The translations under genes and the position numbers were made by a program. A DNA stretch of 64,000 nt from Allobranchiibius huperziae. GTDB taxonomy: Bacteria > Actinomycetota > Actinomycetes > Actinomycetales > Dermatophilaceae. The notes beneath the pieces were generated by a model that did not search any database, was not told the DNA's origin, and was given only the letters and a program-made list of their open reading frames with translations. Positions 1 to 9,071 of this stretch are shown piece after piece. Location: assembly GCF_013410455.1 (NCBI RefSeq), contig NZ_JACCFW010000001.1, positions 2,620,929 to 2,684,928 of the forward strand. Direction: 5' to 3'. Numbering within the stretch: the stretch's first letter is position 1; every line of letters starts with the position of its first letter.

Positions 1-494
1 ACCCCGTCGCCGGACCGTACTTCAACCTGTCGGCGCCCGAACCGACCGGAGTCGTCGGCATCCTTGCGCCGCAACGCAGTTCGCTACTCGGGCTGATCAG
101 CGTGATCGCGCCGGCCATCGTGTCCGGCAACACCGTGGTGGTGCTCACCAGCGAGGAGCGCCCGCTGCCGGCCGTGACCCTTTCGGAGGTGCTCGCCACT
201 TCCGATGTGCCCGGCGGCGTGGTCAACATCGTCACCGGTCGCACCGCGGAGCTGGCTCCCTGGCTCGCGTCCCACCACGACGTGAACGCCGTCGACCTGA
301 CGGGCGCAGCGGACGCCGACGGCGTCGCGTGGGCCGATCTCGAGGCCTCGGCCGCCGACACGGTGAAGCGCGTGCTGCGCCCCGCGGGCGACGGGCCGGA
401 CGCCGTGGAGCCGGACTTCGCGCCCACTCCCAGCCTGCGTCGGATGCGGGCGTTCCTCGAGACCAAGACCGTCTGGCACCCCAAGGGCACCTGA
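1..494 (+). CDS. Aldehyde dehydrogenase family protein, C-terminal part (5' end outside window)
   Basis: The reading frame is open from base 3 and ends at TGA 492-494, giving 163 residues. Visible stretches such as GVVGILAPQRSSLLGLIS, APAIVSGNTVVV and GGVVNIVTGRTAELAPWLA are those of the NAD(P)-dependent aldehyde dehydrogenase fold, where they lie before the catalytic cysteine. The protein then runs straight into a variable tail (ending TVWHPKGT) without a recognisable cysteine loop. It therefore resembles the short ALDH-like proteins of actinobacteria rather than a standard enzyme of about 480 residues. Catalytic activity cannot be judged from this fragment. It is followed after 29 bp by the next gene on the same strand. 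Confidence 0.75.
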   Translation, partial: PVAGPYFNLSAPEPTGVVGILAPQRSSLLGLISVIAPAIVSGNTVVVLTSEERPLPAVTLSEVLATSDVPGGVVNIVTGRTAELAPWLASHHDVNAVDLTGAADADGVAWADLEASAADTVKRVLRPAGDGPDAVEPDFAPTPSLRRMRAFLETKTVWHPKGT

Positions 495-523
495 GTGGGC
501 CTCGCAGGCCTTATGGTTCGGCC

Positions 524-1675
524 ATGAGTGACGGATGGGTGAGCCCGTCGGGGGGTCCGAACGGCACCGGCGAGCAGCCGGCGTACGGGACGCAGGCGCC
601 CCCGCAGCAGCACACCGGCGAGCGACCGCCCCCGCAGTACGGCGCGTACGGCCCCGTCCCGCCCGCGGGGCCGCCTCAGGGCCCGCCGATGAGCGGCGGA
701 CCGCAGTACAGAGGGCCGCAGTTCCGGCCGATGGCCCCCAAGCCGGGTGTCGTGCCGCTGCGCCCGCTCACCCTCGGTGACATCTTCGGCGGCGCGTTCG
801 CCACGATCCGCGGCAACCCAGCCGCAACCCTCGGTCTTGCGCTCATCGTGCATCTGATCGTGGCGGTGCCGACCCTGGTCATCACGCTCCTGCTGAAGCG
901 CGTGGTCTTCCCGCACGGCCTGGACCTGTCGTCCAACAGCGATGCGGGAGGGTCCAACCCCGATCTGCTCAAGATCGATCTCATCGCCCCGGCGGCACAG
1001 ATCTTCACCTACATCGGCAGCATCGTGCTCGCCGGGATGCTCATCGTCGTCGTCTCCGACGCCGTGCTCGGTCGGCGAATCAGCATGCGCGAGACATGGA
1101 CCCGGATCCGCCCTCGACTGTGGCCACTGCTCGGACTCACCCTGCTGCTCGCCGTCCTGGGGCTGGTCGTCGTCGCCGTCGCCGTCGGCATCGTCGTCCT
1201 GGCGGCCCTGACCGTCGGCACCGTGCTCGCGGTGATCCTGGGCATCCTGCTGGGCATCGGGCTGGTCGTCGGCGCCATCCTCCTCAGCGTCCGGCTCATG
1301 CTGGCCAGCCCGGCCCTGGTGCTGGAAGGCATCGGTCCGGTGCCCGCGATCAAGCGGTCGTGGGCCTTGACACGCCGCTCGTTCTGGCGACTGTTCGGCA
1401 TCTCGATCCTGGCGTCGCTCGTCGCCGGAGTCGTGAGCTCGGTCGTCGGAGTGCCGGGATCGTTGCTCAACCTCGGCGGTTACTCGACCGACGGGGTCGC
1501 CAGCGTGCTGCTGCTCATCGGCGGGCAACTGTGGAGCGCCGTCGTGACCGCGGCTGTCGCGCCGTTCGTCACCGGCACCACCGGTTTGCTCTACATCGAT
1601 CAACGGATGCGCAAGGAGGGCCTGGACGTGACCCTCATGTCCGCGGCCGCCTCCCGCGACGATGCACCTCGCTGA
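524..1675 (+). CDS. Proline/glycine-rich polytopic membrane protein (glycerophosphodiesterase membrane-domain-like)
   Basis: 383 residues from ATG 524 (MSDGWVSPSG). Residues 1-80 are a disordered Pro/Gly/Gln-rich cytosolic tail. The remainder carries about six hydrophobic segments, including a long pair around residues 200-265. The stretch SPALVLEGIGPVPAIKRSW followed by LTRRSFWRLFGI is typical of the membrane domain also found attached to glycerophosphoryl diester phosphodiesterases; no enzymatic domain is present here. It is the first gene of a tightly packed run (DUF4129, DUF4350, MoxR, DUF58) and overlaps the next gene by 14 bp. In-frame sequence extends upstream to 329, but that part is the shadow of the preceding gene, so ATG 524 is the likely start. 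Function unknown. Confidence 0.8.
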   Translation: MSDGWVSPSGGPNGTGEQPAYGTQAPPQQHTGERPPPQYGAYGPVPPAGPPQGPPMSGGPQYRGPQFRPMAPKPGVVPLRPLTLGDIFGGAFATIRGNPAATLGLALIVHLIVAVPTLVITLLLKRVVFPHGLDLSSNSDAGGSNPDLLKIDLIAPAAQIFTYIGSIVLAGMLIVVVSDAVLGRRISMRETWTRIRPRLWPLLGLTLLLAVLGLVVVAVAVGIVVLAALTVGTVLAVILGILLGIGLVVGAILLSVRLMLASPALVLEGIGPVPAIKRSWALTRRSFWRLFGISILASLVAGVVSSVVGVPGSLLNLGGYSTDGVASVLLLIGGQLWSAVVTAAVAPFVTGTTGLLYIDQRMRKEGLDVTLMSAAASRDDAPR

Positions 1676-2303
1676 CGCCACTCCCCTCACACCCGGCGGC
1701 GAGCAGGGCCGCGAGCTGCTGCGCCGCGAACTGTCCAAGAGCGAGTACCGGCAGCACAAGAGTCTGCTGCAGTCCGTGTACGACTGGATCGCGTCCCGGA
1801 TCGACGCCCTCCTCTCCGGGAGCACCGGCACGCTGCCCTCGATCGCCTGGCTGATCGGTCTGCTGCTGGTGATCCTGGTCGTCACGCTCGCCGTCACCGG
1901 CCTGCGCCGCGGCCGGGTGCGCGCGCGCCGCCAGCCCGACGACGCGGTGCTCGGAGACCGCAGCACCTCGGCAGAGGAGCTGCGGGCCCGTGCGACCGCC
2001 GCCGAGCGTGCCGGTGACCTCGACTCGGCCACCCTCGACTGGTTCCGCGCGATCGCCGTACGCGGCGTGGAGCGTGCGCTGGTCGACCCGGCCCCCGGTC
2101 TGACGGCCGATGAGATCGCCAGGGTGCTCGGTGCGAGATTCCCCGCATCGAGCACCGGGCTGTCCGATGCCGCAACGGTCTTCGACGCCGTGCTCTACGG
2201 CGGCAGGACCGCCGACGCGGCGGATTGCGTCCGAGTGCGCGATCTGGACAGCCTGCTGGAGCGCACGCGCCCCGAGCCCCTTCGCACCGGTCAGCTCGCA
2301 TGA
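1662..2303 (+). CDS. DUF4129 domain-containing membrane protein
   Basis: 213 residues with one transmembrane segment near residues 62-82 (SIAWLIGLLLVILVVTLAV) and a cytosolic C-terminal domain with the DUF4129 pattern: AGDLDSATLDWFRAIAVRGVE, then a helical part ending in DAADCVRVRDLDSLLER. DUF4129 proteins accompany MoxR/DUF58 systems and are sometimes fused to transglutaminase domains; no such domain is present here. The start overlaps the upstream gene by 14 bp and the stop overlaps the next start in an ATGA arrangement, so translation is probably coupled. Confidence 0.85.
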   Translation: MHLADATPLTPGGEQGRELLRRELSKSEYRQHKSLLQSVYDWIASRIDALLSGSTGTLPSIAWLIGLLLVILVVTLAVTGLRRGRVRARRQPDDAVLGDRSTSAEELRARATAAERAGDLDSATLDWFRAIAVRGVERALVDPAPGLTADEIARVLGARFPASSTGLSDAATVFDAVLYGGRTADAADCVRVRDLDSLLERTRPEPLRTGQLA

Positions 2304-3426
2304 CGCGCGGTCGCCTGCTCCTGGCGTCGCTGGTGCTCGCCCTGGTCGCGGTCGCGGTCGTCGCGGTGCTCACCGCGGGTCATCGCAGCCAGCCGCTCGA
2401 CCCCGGATCGCCCGCGCCGGACGGTGCCCGCGCGGTCGCGCAGGTGCTGCGCTCGCAGGGGGTTTCCGTGCAGGTCACCCATACCGCGGCCGGCCTGGCG
2501 CAGCAGTCCGCAGGAGCGGACTCGACCGTCGTCGTCACCCGCGCCGGGTTGCTCGGCCGGGCGTCGCTGCAGCGCATCGCACGTGAGTCGACGTCGGCCG
2601 GCGCCCTCGTGGTGGTCGCCCCGCCGGCATCAGTGCTGGCGGACCTGGGCCTGCCCATCCGCGAGGTGCCCGGAGAGGGCAGCGTCGACGCGACGCAACT
2701 ACGGTGCAGCGCAGCCCCGTTCGCCGGTCTCGTGTTCGACGGCGGAGTGGGCACCCGCTCCTACACCTCGACTGCCGGCACCGGATGCGTCCAGGTCGAG
2801 GACGGCGGCGACGCGATCCGCACGCTGCCGGCCGTGGCCGGCGTACGACCCGCCGTCATCATCGTCGGGTCGGCCAAGATCCTGCGCAACGACGGGGTGC
2901 TGTCCGCCGATGACGCCGCGATCGCCGTGCGCGCCCTGGGCTCTCATCCGCGGGTGATCTGGGTGGCCGCCGACGACGCGCATGCCGACGCCTCTGCCAC
3001 CGGCACGGGTGGCCCGTCACCCTGGCCGCGCTGGCTCGGACCCGGCATCTGGCTGGCCGCCGCGTGCGTCGTGCTGCTGATGCTGTGGCGCGGACGGCGC
3101 CTCGGCCGGCTGGTCACCGAGCCGCTGCCGGTCGTCGTACCCGCCGTCGAGACCACCCGCAGCCGGGGTCAGCTCTACCGCCGAGCCCGCGACACCGCTC
3201 GTACGGCCGAGGTGCTGCGGATCGCGTCCCGGCACCGGCTCGCCCACTACCTCGGGCTGTCACCCACCACCTCGCCGGCCGAGCTCGTCCGGGAGACTGC
3301 GCAGGCCACCTCGCGCGACACCCGCGAGGTGCACGACGTGCTCGTCAGCGGCCCGGTCGACGACGAACAGCAGCTCATCCGCACCGCACAGCAACTCCAG
3401 GACCTCGAGAGACAGGTACACCGCCC

Positions 3427-3430
<4 letters not shown>
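2300..3430 (+). CDS. DUF4350 domain-containing membrane protein
   Basis: 376 residues from ATG 2300, which overlaps the preceding TGA. An N-terminal signal anchor (LLLASLVLALVAVAVVAVL, residues 6-24) precedes an extracytoplasmic DUF4350 domain (LDPGSPAPDGARAVAQVLRS, in the manner of glutamine-amidotransferase-like folds). A second transmembrane helix lies near residues 243-262 (WLAAACVVLLMLW), and a cytosolic tail of about 110 residues follows. This is the standard companion of MoxR and DUF58 in actinobacteria. Its stop overlaps the MoxR start by four bases. Molecular role unknown; a part in assembling or regulating the MoxR/DUF58 complex is inferred from context only. Confidence 0.85.
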
Positions 3431-4407
<977 letters not shown>

Positions 4408-4410
4408 CCG

Positions 4411-5706
4411 ATGGCGATCACCGGACGCGCCGTCCTGCTGGCGGCACTGGGCCTGATCTACGTCGCGGTGGTGCCGCGCGCGTCGTCGGTGCTGGTGTGG
4501 CTGGCGGTCGTGGCCGTGCTCGTGATCGTCGACGTGCTGCTCGCCGGGTCGCCGGCGGGGTTGCACCTGACCCGGTCCCCCGGCGCGCAGGTCGTGCTCG
4601 GGGAGTCCACGTCGACCTCGCTGCTGGTCCGCAACGACGGCCGTCGGCAGGTGCGGGCACTGCTGCGGGACGCGTGGCAACCCTCCGCGGGAGCCGGCGC
4701 GGCCCGGCATACGGCATCCCTGCCTCCGGGTGAGAGTGTCCGGCTGACAACGGGGCTCACGCCGGTACGCCGCGGCGACCGGCTCGCGGACCGGACGACG
4801 GTGCGCTCCTACGGACCGCTGCGGCTGGCTGCCCGACAGCGCTCGGTCGCCGTGCCCGGCACGGTGCGCGCACTGCCGGCGTTCCCCTCGCGACGGCACC
4901 TGCCGAGCCGACTGCGCGCGTTGCGCGAGATCGATGGACGCGCGGCGGTGCGGGTGCGCGGGCAGGGCACCGAGTTCGACTCGCTGCGCGACTACGTCGA
5001 CGGGGACGACGTGCGCAGCCTGGACTGGCGCGCGACCGCCCGGCGACAGCACCTGGTGGTGCGCACCTGGCAGCCCGAGCGCGACCGGCGGGTGGTGATC
5101 CTGCTCGACACCTCGCGTACCAGCGCCGGCCGGGTGGGCGACACGACCCGGCTCGACCACAGCATGGACGCCGCACTGCTGCTCGCCGCGCTGGCATCGC
5201 GCGCGGGCGATCGGGTGCAGTTCCTGGCCGGTGACCGCATGATCAACTCCCGGGTGATCGGCGTCCACGACCGCGCTCAGCTGCTGCACCGGCTGGTGAC
5301 CGCGATGACCCCGCTGGAGCCGGCGCTGATCGAGGCGGACTGGTCCAGGCTCGCCGGGGCGGTCGACGGCCTGTCACGCCAGCGTGCCCTCGTCGTGCTC
5401 CTCACCTCCCTCGAACCCGCAGCGATCGAGGAGGGACTGCTGCCGGTGCTCCCGGCGCTCACCGCTCGGCACCGGGTCGTCGTCGCGTCGGTGACCGACC
5501 CGGTGCTGCGTGAGATGGCCTCGCAGCGGCGGACGGCGTTCGAGACGTACGACGCGGCCGCGGCCGAGCGGACTCTCACCCTGCGCGAGCGGGCTGCGAC
5601 CGCCCTCGGTCAGCTCGGTGTCACAGTGCTGGACGAGTCCCCCGACGACCTGCCCACAGCCCTGGTCGACCACTACCTGATGCTCAAGCGGCAGTCCCTC
5701 CTCTGA
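4411..5706 (+). CDS. DUF58 domain-containing protein (VWA-like)
   Basis: 431 residues with two N-terminal hydrophobic helices (residues 5-45). The DUF58 signature is GTEFDSLRDYVDGDDVRSLD followed by WRATARRQHLVVRTWQPERD, and a von Willebrand A-like strand with VVILLDTSRTS comes next. This is the usual MoxR partner, proposed to work in cell-envelope processes. It ends the operon that starts at 524. Ten bases after its TGA begins a 52-bp palindromic repeat (A1) that could form the transcript end. Confidence 0.9.
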   Translation: MAITGRAVLLAALGLIYVAVVPRASSVLVWLAVVAVLVIVDVLLAGSPAGLHLTRSPGAQVVLGESTSTSLLVRNDGRRQVRALLRDAWQPSAGAGAARHTASLPPGESVRLTTGLTPVRRGDRLADRTTVRSYGPLRLAARQRSVAVPGTVRALPAFPSRRHLPSRLRALREIDGRAAVRVRGQGTEFDSLRDYVDGDDVRSLDWRATARRQHLVVRTWQPERDRRVVILLDTSRTSAGRVGDTTRLDHSMDAALLLAALASRAGDRVQFLAGDRMINSRVIGVHDRAQLLHRLVTAMTPLEPALIEADWSRLAGAVDGLSRQRALVVLLTSLEPAAIEEGLLPVLPALTARHRVVVASVTDPVLREMASQRRTAFETYDAAAAERTLTLRERAATALGQLGVTVLDESPDDLPTALVDHYLMLKRQSLL

Positions 5707-5718
5707 CCCCTTCCCCTG

Positions 5719-5770
5719 GTTTTGGACATGCGCACCGGGGCAGATATGACCCGCTGTGCATGTTCAAAAC
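5719..5770. repeat. Palindromic repeat family A, copy A1
   Basis: A 52-bp imperfect inverted repeat. The outer arms GTTTTGGACATGC (5719-5731) and GCATGTTCAAAAC (5758-5770) pair at 12 of 13 positions, and a weaker inner stem (CGGGGCA against TGACCCGC) lies between them. It is a direct, same-orientation copy of A2 at 6009-6058. It begins 12 bp after the DUF58 stop codon, and the RidA-like fragment begins immediately after it. It could act as a bidirectional terminator, but there is no T-tract. Confidence 0.8.
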
Positions 5771-6001
5771 GCGAGAGGCGCCCCGGCCGGATCCAGGTGG
5801 ATCTTCCTCGCCGGATCCTGCCCGCTGGACGACGAGGGCGGCGTGGTCGGGCGCGGCGATGTGGCGGCTCAGGCACACCAGGTGATGCGCAACCTGCAGG
5901 TCGCCCTGGCCGACGCCGGCGCCGAGCTGAGGGACGTCGTCTCCACCCGCGTACTCGTCGCCTCCGCCGAGCGGTCCGACCTGGTCACCGCCGTCCTCTG
6001 A
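5771..6001 (+). pseudogene. RidA/YjgF-family gene fragment between two family-A palindromes
   Basis: The frame reads PAGSRWIFLAGSCPLDDEGG, then VAAQAHQVMRNLQVALADAG and RDVVSTRVLVASAERSDL. This is clearly the middle of a RidA (imine/enamine deaminase) protein. RidA proteins are about 130 residues; here roughly the first 25 and last 40 are missing. The open frame formally starts inside repeat A1 (ATG 5756) and stops at 6001 just before repeat A2, so both ends of the old gene have been replaced by repeat DNA. The C-terminal part normally carries the conserved arginine and glutamate and is absent, so no enzyme activity is expected. I read it as a remnant. Confidence 0.75.
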
Positions 6002-6008
6002 CGCCCTT

Positions 6009-6058
6009 TCTTGGACATGCACAACGGGGCATATGTGCCCCGCCGTGCATGTCCAAAA
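6009..6058. repeat. Palindromic repeat family A, copy A2
   Basis: A 50-bp hairpin. The outer arms TCTTGGACATGCAC (6009-6022) and GTGCATGTCCAAAA (6045-6058) pair at 13 of 14 positions. A perfect inner stem GGGGCA/TGCCCC closes on a TATG loop. It has the same orientation as A1, 290 bp away, and differs from it at a few positions, several of which disturb A1's inner stem. It ends 7 bp from the stop codon of the SpoIIM-like gene that reads toward it, so A1, the RidA remnant and A2 together fill the space between two convergent genes. Confidence 0.85.
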
Positions 6059-6065
6059 GCGGGGG

Positions 6066-7061
6066 TCAGCCGACCGTGGGGAGGGCCGCGCTGCGGTCGA
6101 TCTCGGCCACGTCGCCGGTCTCACCGCCCAAGAAGGCCCGCCGGCCGACGACGAAGACGTAGAGGAGGAAGAGCACCTCCACGAGCACCCCGATCCCGAT
6201 GCGCGCCACGGTCGGCAGCCCGGACGGCGTCACGAACGCCTCGATCACGCCGGTCACCAGGAGCACGACGATCAGGCCGAGCGCCAGCGTGATGACCGAC
6301 CGCCCCTCCGCGGCCATCGCGTCGGGACGGGTGCGGTCACCCGGCTCGACCCATGACCAGAAGAGCTTCAGTCCGCCCGCTGCAGCCACGAACACCGCTG
6401 TCAGCTCGAGCATCCCGTGCGGCAGGATCAGCCCGAAGAAGAGTGAGAGCTTGCCGTGTGCGGCCATCAGGCCGCCGATGATCCCGACGTTCAGCACGTT
6501 CTGGAGCAGCAAGTAGATCACCGGCACCCCCAGCACACCGACCGCGATGCACAGCGCCGCGACCCACACGTTGTTGGTCCAGACGCGGGTGGCGAAATCG
6601 GTGGCAGAGTACTGCGAGTAGTAGTCCGCGAAGTCGTGGTTGACCAGTTGGTCGGCCTGCTTCCCGCTGATGAACGACGACTGCACGCCCGGGTGCCGCG
6701 CGACCCATGCGCCGATGACGAACGCCGCCGCCACGTTGACCACCAGCACGGTCAGCCACCACCGCCGCAGCCGGTAGAGCACCGCCGGGAAGGTGACCGC
6801 GAAGAACTGCGCGACGCCCGACCAGGTGCTGGTGCGCCCGCCCATCGACCTGGCCCGCGCGCGTGACAACAGGGCGGACAGGTACTGCACCAGGGCGGGA
6901 TCGGCCGCCGTCGAACGGATCTGGGACAAGTGCGTCGCGGTGCGCTGATAGAGGTCGAGCAGTTCGTCGGCTTCTGCGGCGGTCAACCGGCGCCGCGCCC
7001 CCAGGTCACGCAGGCGCTCCCACTCCAGGTGGTGGGCCGCGACGTACGCGTCCAGATCCAT
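6066..7061 (-). CDS. Stage II sporulation protein M (SpoIIM/DUF95) family membrane protein
   Basis: 331 residues. A soluble N-terminal helical region (about residues 1-100, MDLDAYVAAHHLEWERLRDLG) is followed by five or six transmembrane helices. The middle contains the conserved FFGLILPHGMLELTAVFVAA segment of SpoIIM/DUF95 proteins. These occur widely in non-sporulating actinobacteria next to RDD, MoxR and DUF58 genes, as here; no sporulation role is implied. It is divergent from the RDD gene, and the two share a short promoter region. Confidence 0.88.
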   Translation of the reverse strand: MDLDAYVAAHHLEWERLRDLGARRRLTAAEADELLDLYQRTATHLSQIRSTAADPALVQYLSALLSRARARSMGGRTSTWSGVAQFFAVTFPAVLYRLRRWWLTVLVVNVAAAFVIGAWVARHPGVQSSFISGKQADQLVNHDFADYYSQYSATDFATRVWTNNVWVAALCIAVGVLGVPVIYLLLQNVLNVGIIGGLMAAHGKLSLFFGLILPHGMLELTAVFVAAAGGLKLFWSWVEPGDRTRPDAMAAEGRSVITLALGLIVVLLVTGVIEAFVTPSGLPTVARIGIGVLVEVLFLLYVFVVGRRAFLGGETGDVAEIDRSAALPTVG

Positions 7062-7144
7062 GGCGCAAAGGTACGCTGACCGACGTGACGGACCGGGGGA
7101 AACTCGCGGAGCCGCGCGCCCTGCGTGGCGCCGAGGCGGACACC

Positions 7145-7930
7145 ATGGTCACGGGCGAAGCCGTCCTGATCGACATCCCGCCGGCATCGCTGCCCATCCG
7201 CGTGGTCGCCCGCGTGATCGACACCGTCCTCTACCTGCTCCTGCTGATCGCGCTCTTCATAGTGGTCTTCGCGCAGTCGTTCGACGCGAGCGCGGCCAGC
7301 ACCCAGACGCTCGCGCTGCTCAGCACCGTCGGCTGCCTCCTGGTCGTCCCCGTGGCGGTGGAGACACTGACCCGCGGGCGATCGCTCGGCAAGCTGATCT
7401 GCCGACTCCGCGTCGTGCGCGACGACGGCGGCCCGATCGTCTTCCGGCACGCGTTCGTGCGCGGACTCGTGGGCTTCGTGGAGCTCTTCATGGCGTACGG
7501 CGTGCCGGCCGTCATCGCGGCGGTCGCCACGACCCGCGTCAAGCGGCTCGGCGACCTCGCCGCCGGCACGTACGTCGTGCAGGAGGACGTGCGCCTGCAA
7601 CTCGCGGCGCCGCCGGAGGTGCCGATGCGACTGGAGCGGTGGGCCCGGTCGACCGACATCTCGGCCCTGCCCGACGGCGCCGCCCTCGCGGTGCGTCAGT
7701 TCCTGCTGCGGCGGCGGACCCTCACGCCGGCGGCCCGCGCGCGGCTGGGCGCCGACCTCACGGCCGCGGTGCGCCCGAGCGTCGCACCGCCACCACCGCC
7801 CGGCACGTCCGACGAGGAGTTCCTGGCCGCCGTACTCGCAGAGCGCCGTCGCCGCGACCAGCAGCGCCTCGCCCGCGACGCCAGGCTGCGCTCTCGCGTC
7901 GTACCGGTCGACGAGCTCACCGGCCGCTGA
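7145..7930 (+). CDS. RDD family membrane protein
   Basis: 261 residues from ATG 7145, which has GAGG at 7133-7136 with 8 bp spacing. The RDD signature is visible: ASLPIRVVARVIDTVLYLLL, then GRSLGKLICRLRVVRDDGGP, and TTRVKRLGDLAAGTYVVQED. Two or three transmembrane helices precede a basic cytosolic tail of about 90 residues. An alternative GTG start at 7085 would add 20 residues but leave only 23 bp for both divergent promoters, so I prefer 7145. RDD proteins are putative transporters; here it belongs to the MoxR/DUF58/SpoIIM neighbourhood. Confidence 0.85.
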   Translation: MVTGEAVLIDIPPASLPIRVVARVIDTVLYLLLLIALFIVVFAQSFDASAASTQTLALLSTVGCLLVVPVAVETLTRGRSLGKLICRLRVVRDDGGPIVFRHAFVRGLVGFVELFMAYGVPAVIAAVATTRVKRLGDLAAGTYVVQEDVRLQLAAPPEVPMRLERWARSTDISALPDGAALAVRQFLLRRRTLTPAARARLGADLTAAVRPSVAPPPPPGTSDEEFLAAVLAERRRRDQQRLARDARLRSRVVPVDELTGR

Positions 7931-7949
7931 ATCCCACCGAGGCAGCCGG

Positions 7950-9041
7950 TCAGCGCGCCTCGTAGCCCGGCTTGATCTGCTCCTCGATGATCGCCAGCCG
8001 CTCGTCGAAGGGCAGGAACGCCGACTTCATGGCGTTGATCGTCACCCAGCGCAGGTCCTCCCGGTCCCACCCGGCGTCCTGCACCAGCAGCCACATCTCC
8101 CGCGACATCGACGTGTCGCTCATCAGCCGGTTGTCGGTGTTGACGGTAATCCGGAAGCGCAGGTCGCGCAGCTGCGTGATGGGGTGCGCGGCGACCGAGG
8201 TCGCAGCGCCGGTCTGCACGTTGGAGGACGGGCACAGCTCCAGCGGGATGCGGCGGTCGCGGACGTACGACGCGAGCCTCCCGAGCTGCACGCGGGACGT
8301 GCCGAGCCCTTCGATGTCGTCGACGATCCGGATGCCGTGGCCGAGCCGCTCAGCGCCGCACCACTGGATGGCCTCCCAGATGCTCGGCAGCCCGAACGCC
8401 TCACCGGCATGGATGGTGAAGTGCGCGTCCTCGCGGCGCAGATACTCGAACGCGTCGAGGTGCCGGGTGGGCGGGTTGCCCGCCTCCGCACCCGCGATAT
8501 CGAAACCCGCGACCTCGTCGTCGCGGTATCGCACTGCCAGCTCTGCGATCTCGGTGCTCTTGGCGGCGTGCCGCATCGCGGTCAGCAGCGCCCTCGCCCG
8601 GATGGTGCGGCGCTGCTCCGCCGCGAGCGACTCCCCTTCGCGCAGACCGGCGTTCACGGCTTCCACCACGTCGTCCAGGCTCAGCCCCTGCTCGAGATGC
8701 TGCTCGGGCGCGTAGCGGATCTCGGCGTAGACGACGCCGTCCGCGGCCAGGTCCTCGACGGCCTCCCGCGCGACACGGCGCAGGGCATCGGCCGTCTGCA
8801 TGACGCCGACGGTGTGCGCGAACGTCTCCAGATAGCGCACCAGCGAGCCGGAGTCGGCGTTCTCCCGGAACCACTGCGCGAGCTGCGACGGGTCACTGGT
8901 CGGCAACCCGTCGTAACCCGTCTCGTCCGCCAGCTGCGCCACCGTCGACGGCCGTACGCCGCCGTCCAGATGGTCGTGCAGCAGCACCTTCGGAAGCCGG
9001 ACGATCTCCTCGTAGGTCAGGGGTGCCTGGGTCTGCGACAT
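7950..9041 (-). CDS. add: Adenosine deaminase
   Basis: 363 residues, full length for the family. It converts adenosine or deoxyadenosine to inosine or deoxyinosine in purine salvage. Metal-binding and catalytic motifs are all visible: LLHDHLDGG near residue 20, HAGEAFG near 208, LGHGIRI with the catalytic His near 230, CPSSN near 265 and [11 protein letters not shown] near 289. It lies 30 bp downstream of thymidine phosphorylase on the same strand and probably shares its transcript, next to the nucleoside ABC transporter genes. It converges on the RDD gene with 19 bp between the stops. Confidence 0.95.
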   Translation of the reverse strand: MSQTQAPLTYEEIVRLPKVLLHDHLDGGVRPSTVAQLADETGYDGLPTSDPSQLAQWFRENADSGSLVRYLETFAHTVGVMQTADALRRVAREAVEDLAADGVVYAEIRYAPEQHLEQGLSLDDVVEAVNAGLREGESLAAEQRRTIRARALLTAMRHAAKSTEIAELAVRYRDDEVAGFDIAGAEAGNPPTRHLDAFEYLRREDAHFTIHAGEAFGLPSIWEAIQWCGAERLGHGIRIVDDIEGLGTSRVQLGRLASYVRDRRIPLELCPSSNVQTGAATSVAAHPITQLRDLRFRITVNTDNRLMSDTSMSREMWLLVQDAGWDREDLRWVTINAMKSAFLPFDERLAIIEEQIKPGYEAR

Positions 9042-9071
9042 CCGGTCACTGTACGGCGAGCGCCGGCGCTC

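Noticed and set aside
5756-6001. Functional small RidA protein
   Set aside because: It starts inside repeat A1 and lacks both ends of the fold, including the region with the conserved active-site arginine.
6066-7061. Evidence for sporulation
   Set aside because: SpoIIM-like (DUF95) proteins are widespread in non-sporulating actinobacteria beside RDD and MoxR genes; no other sporulation gene is present.
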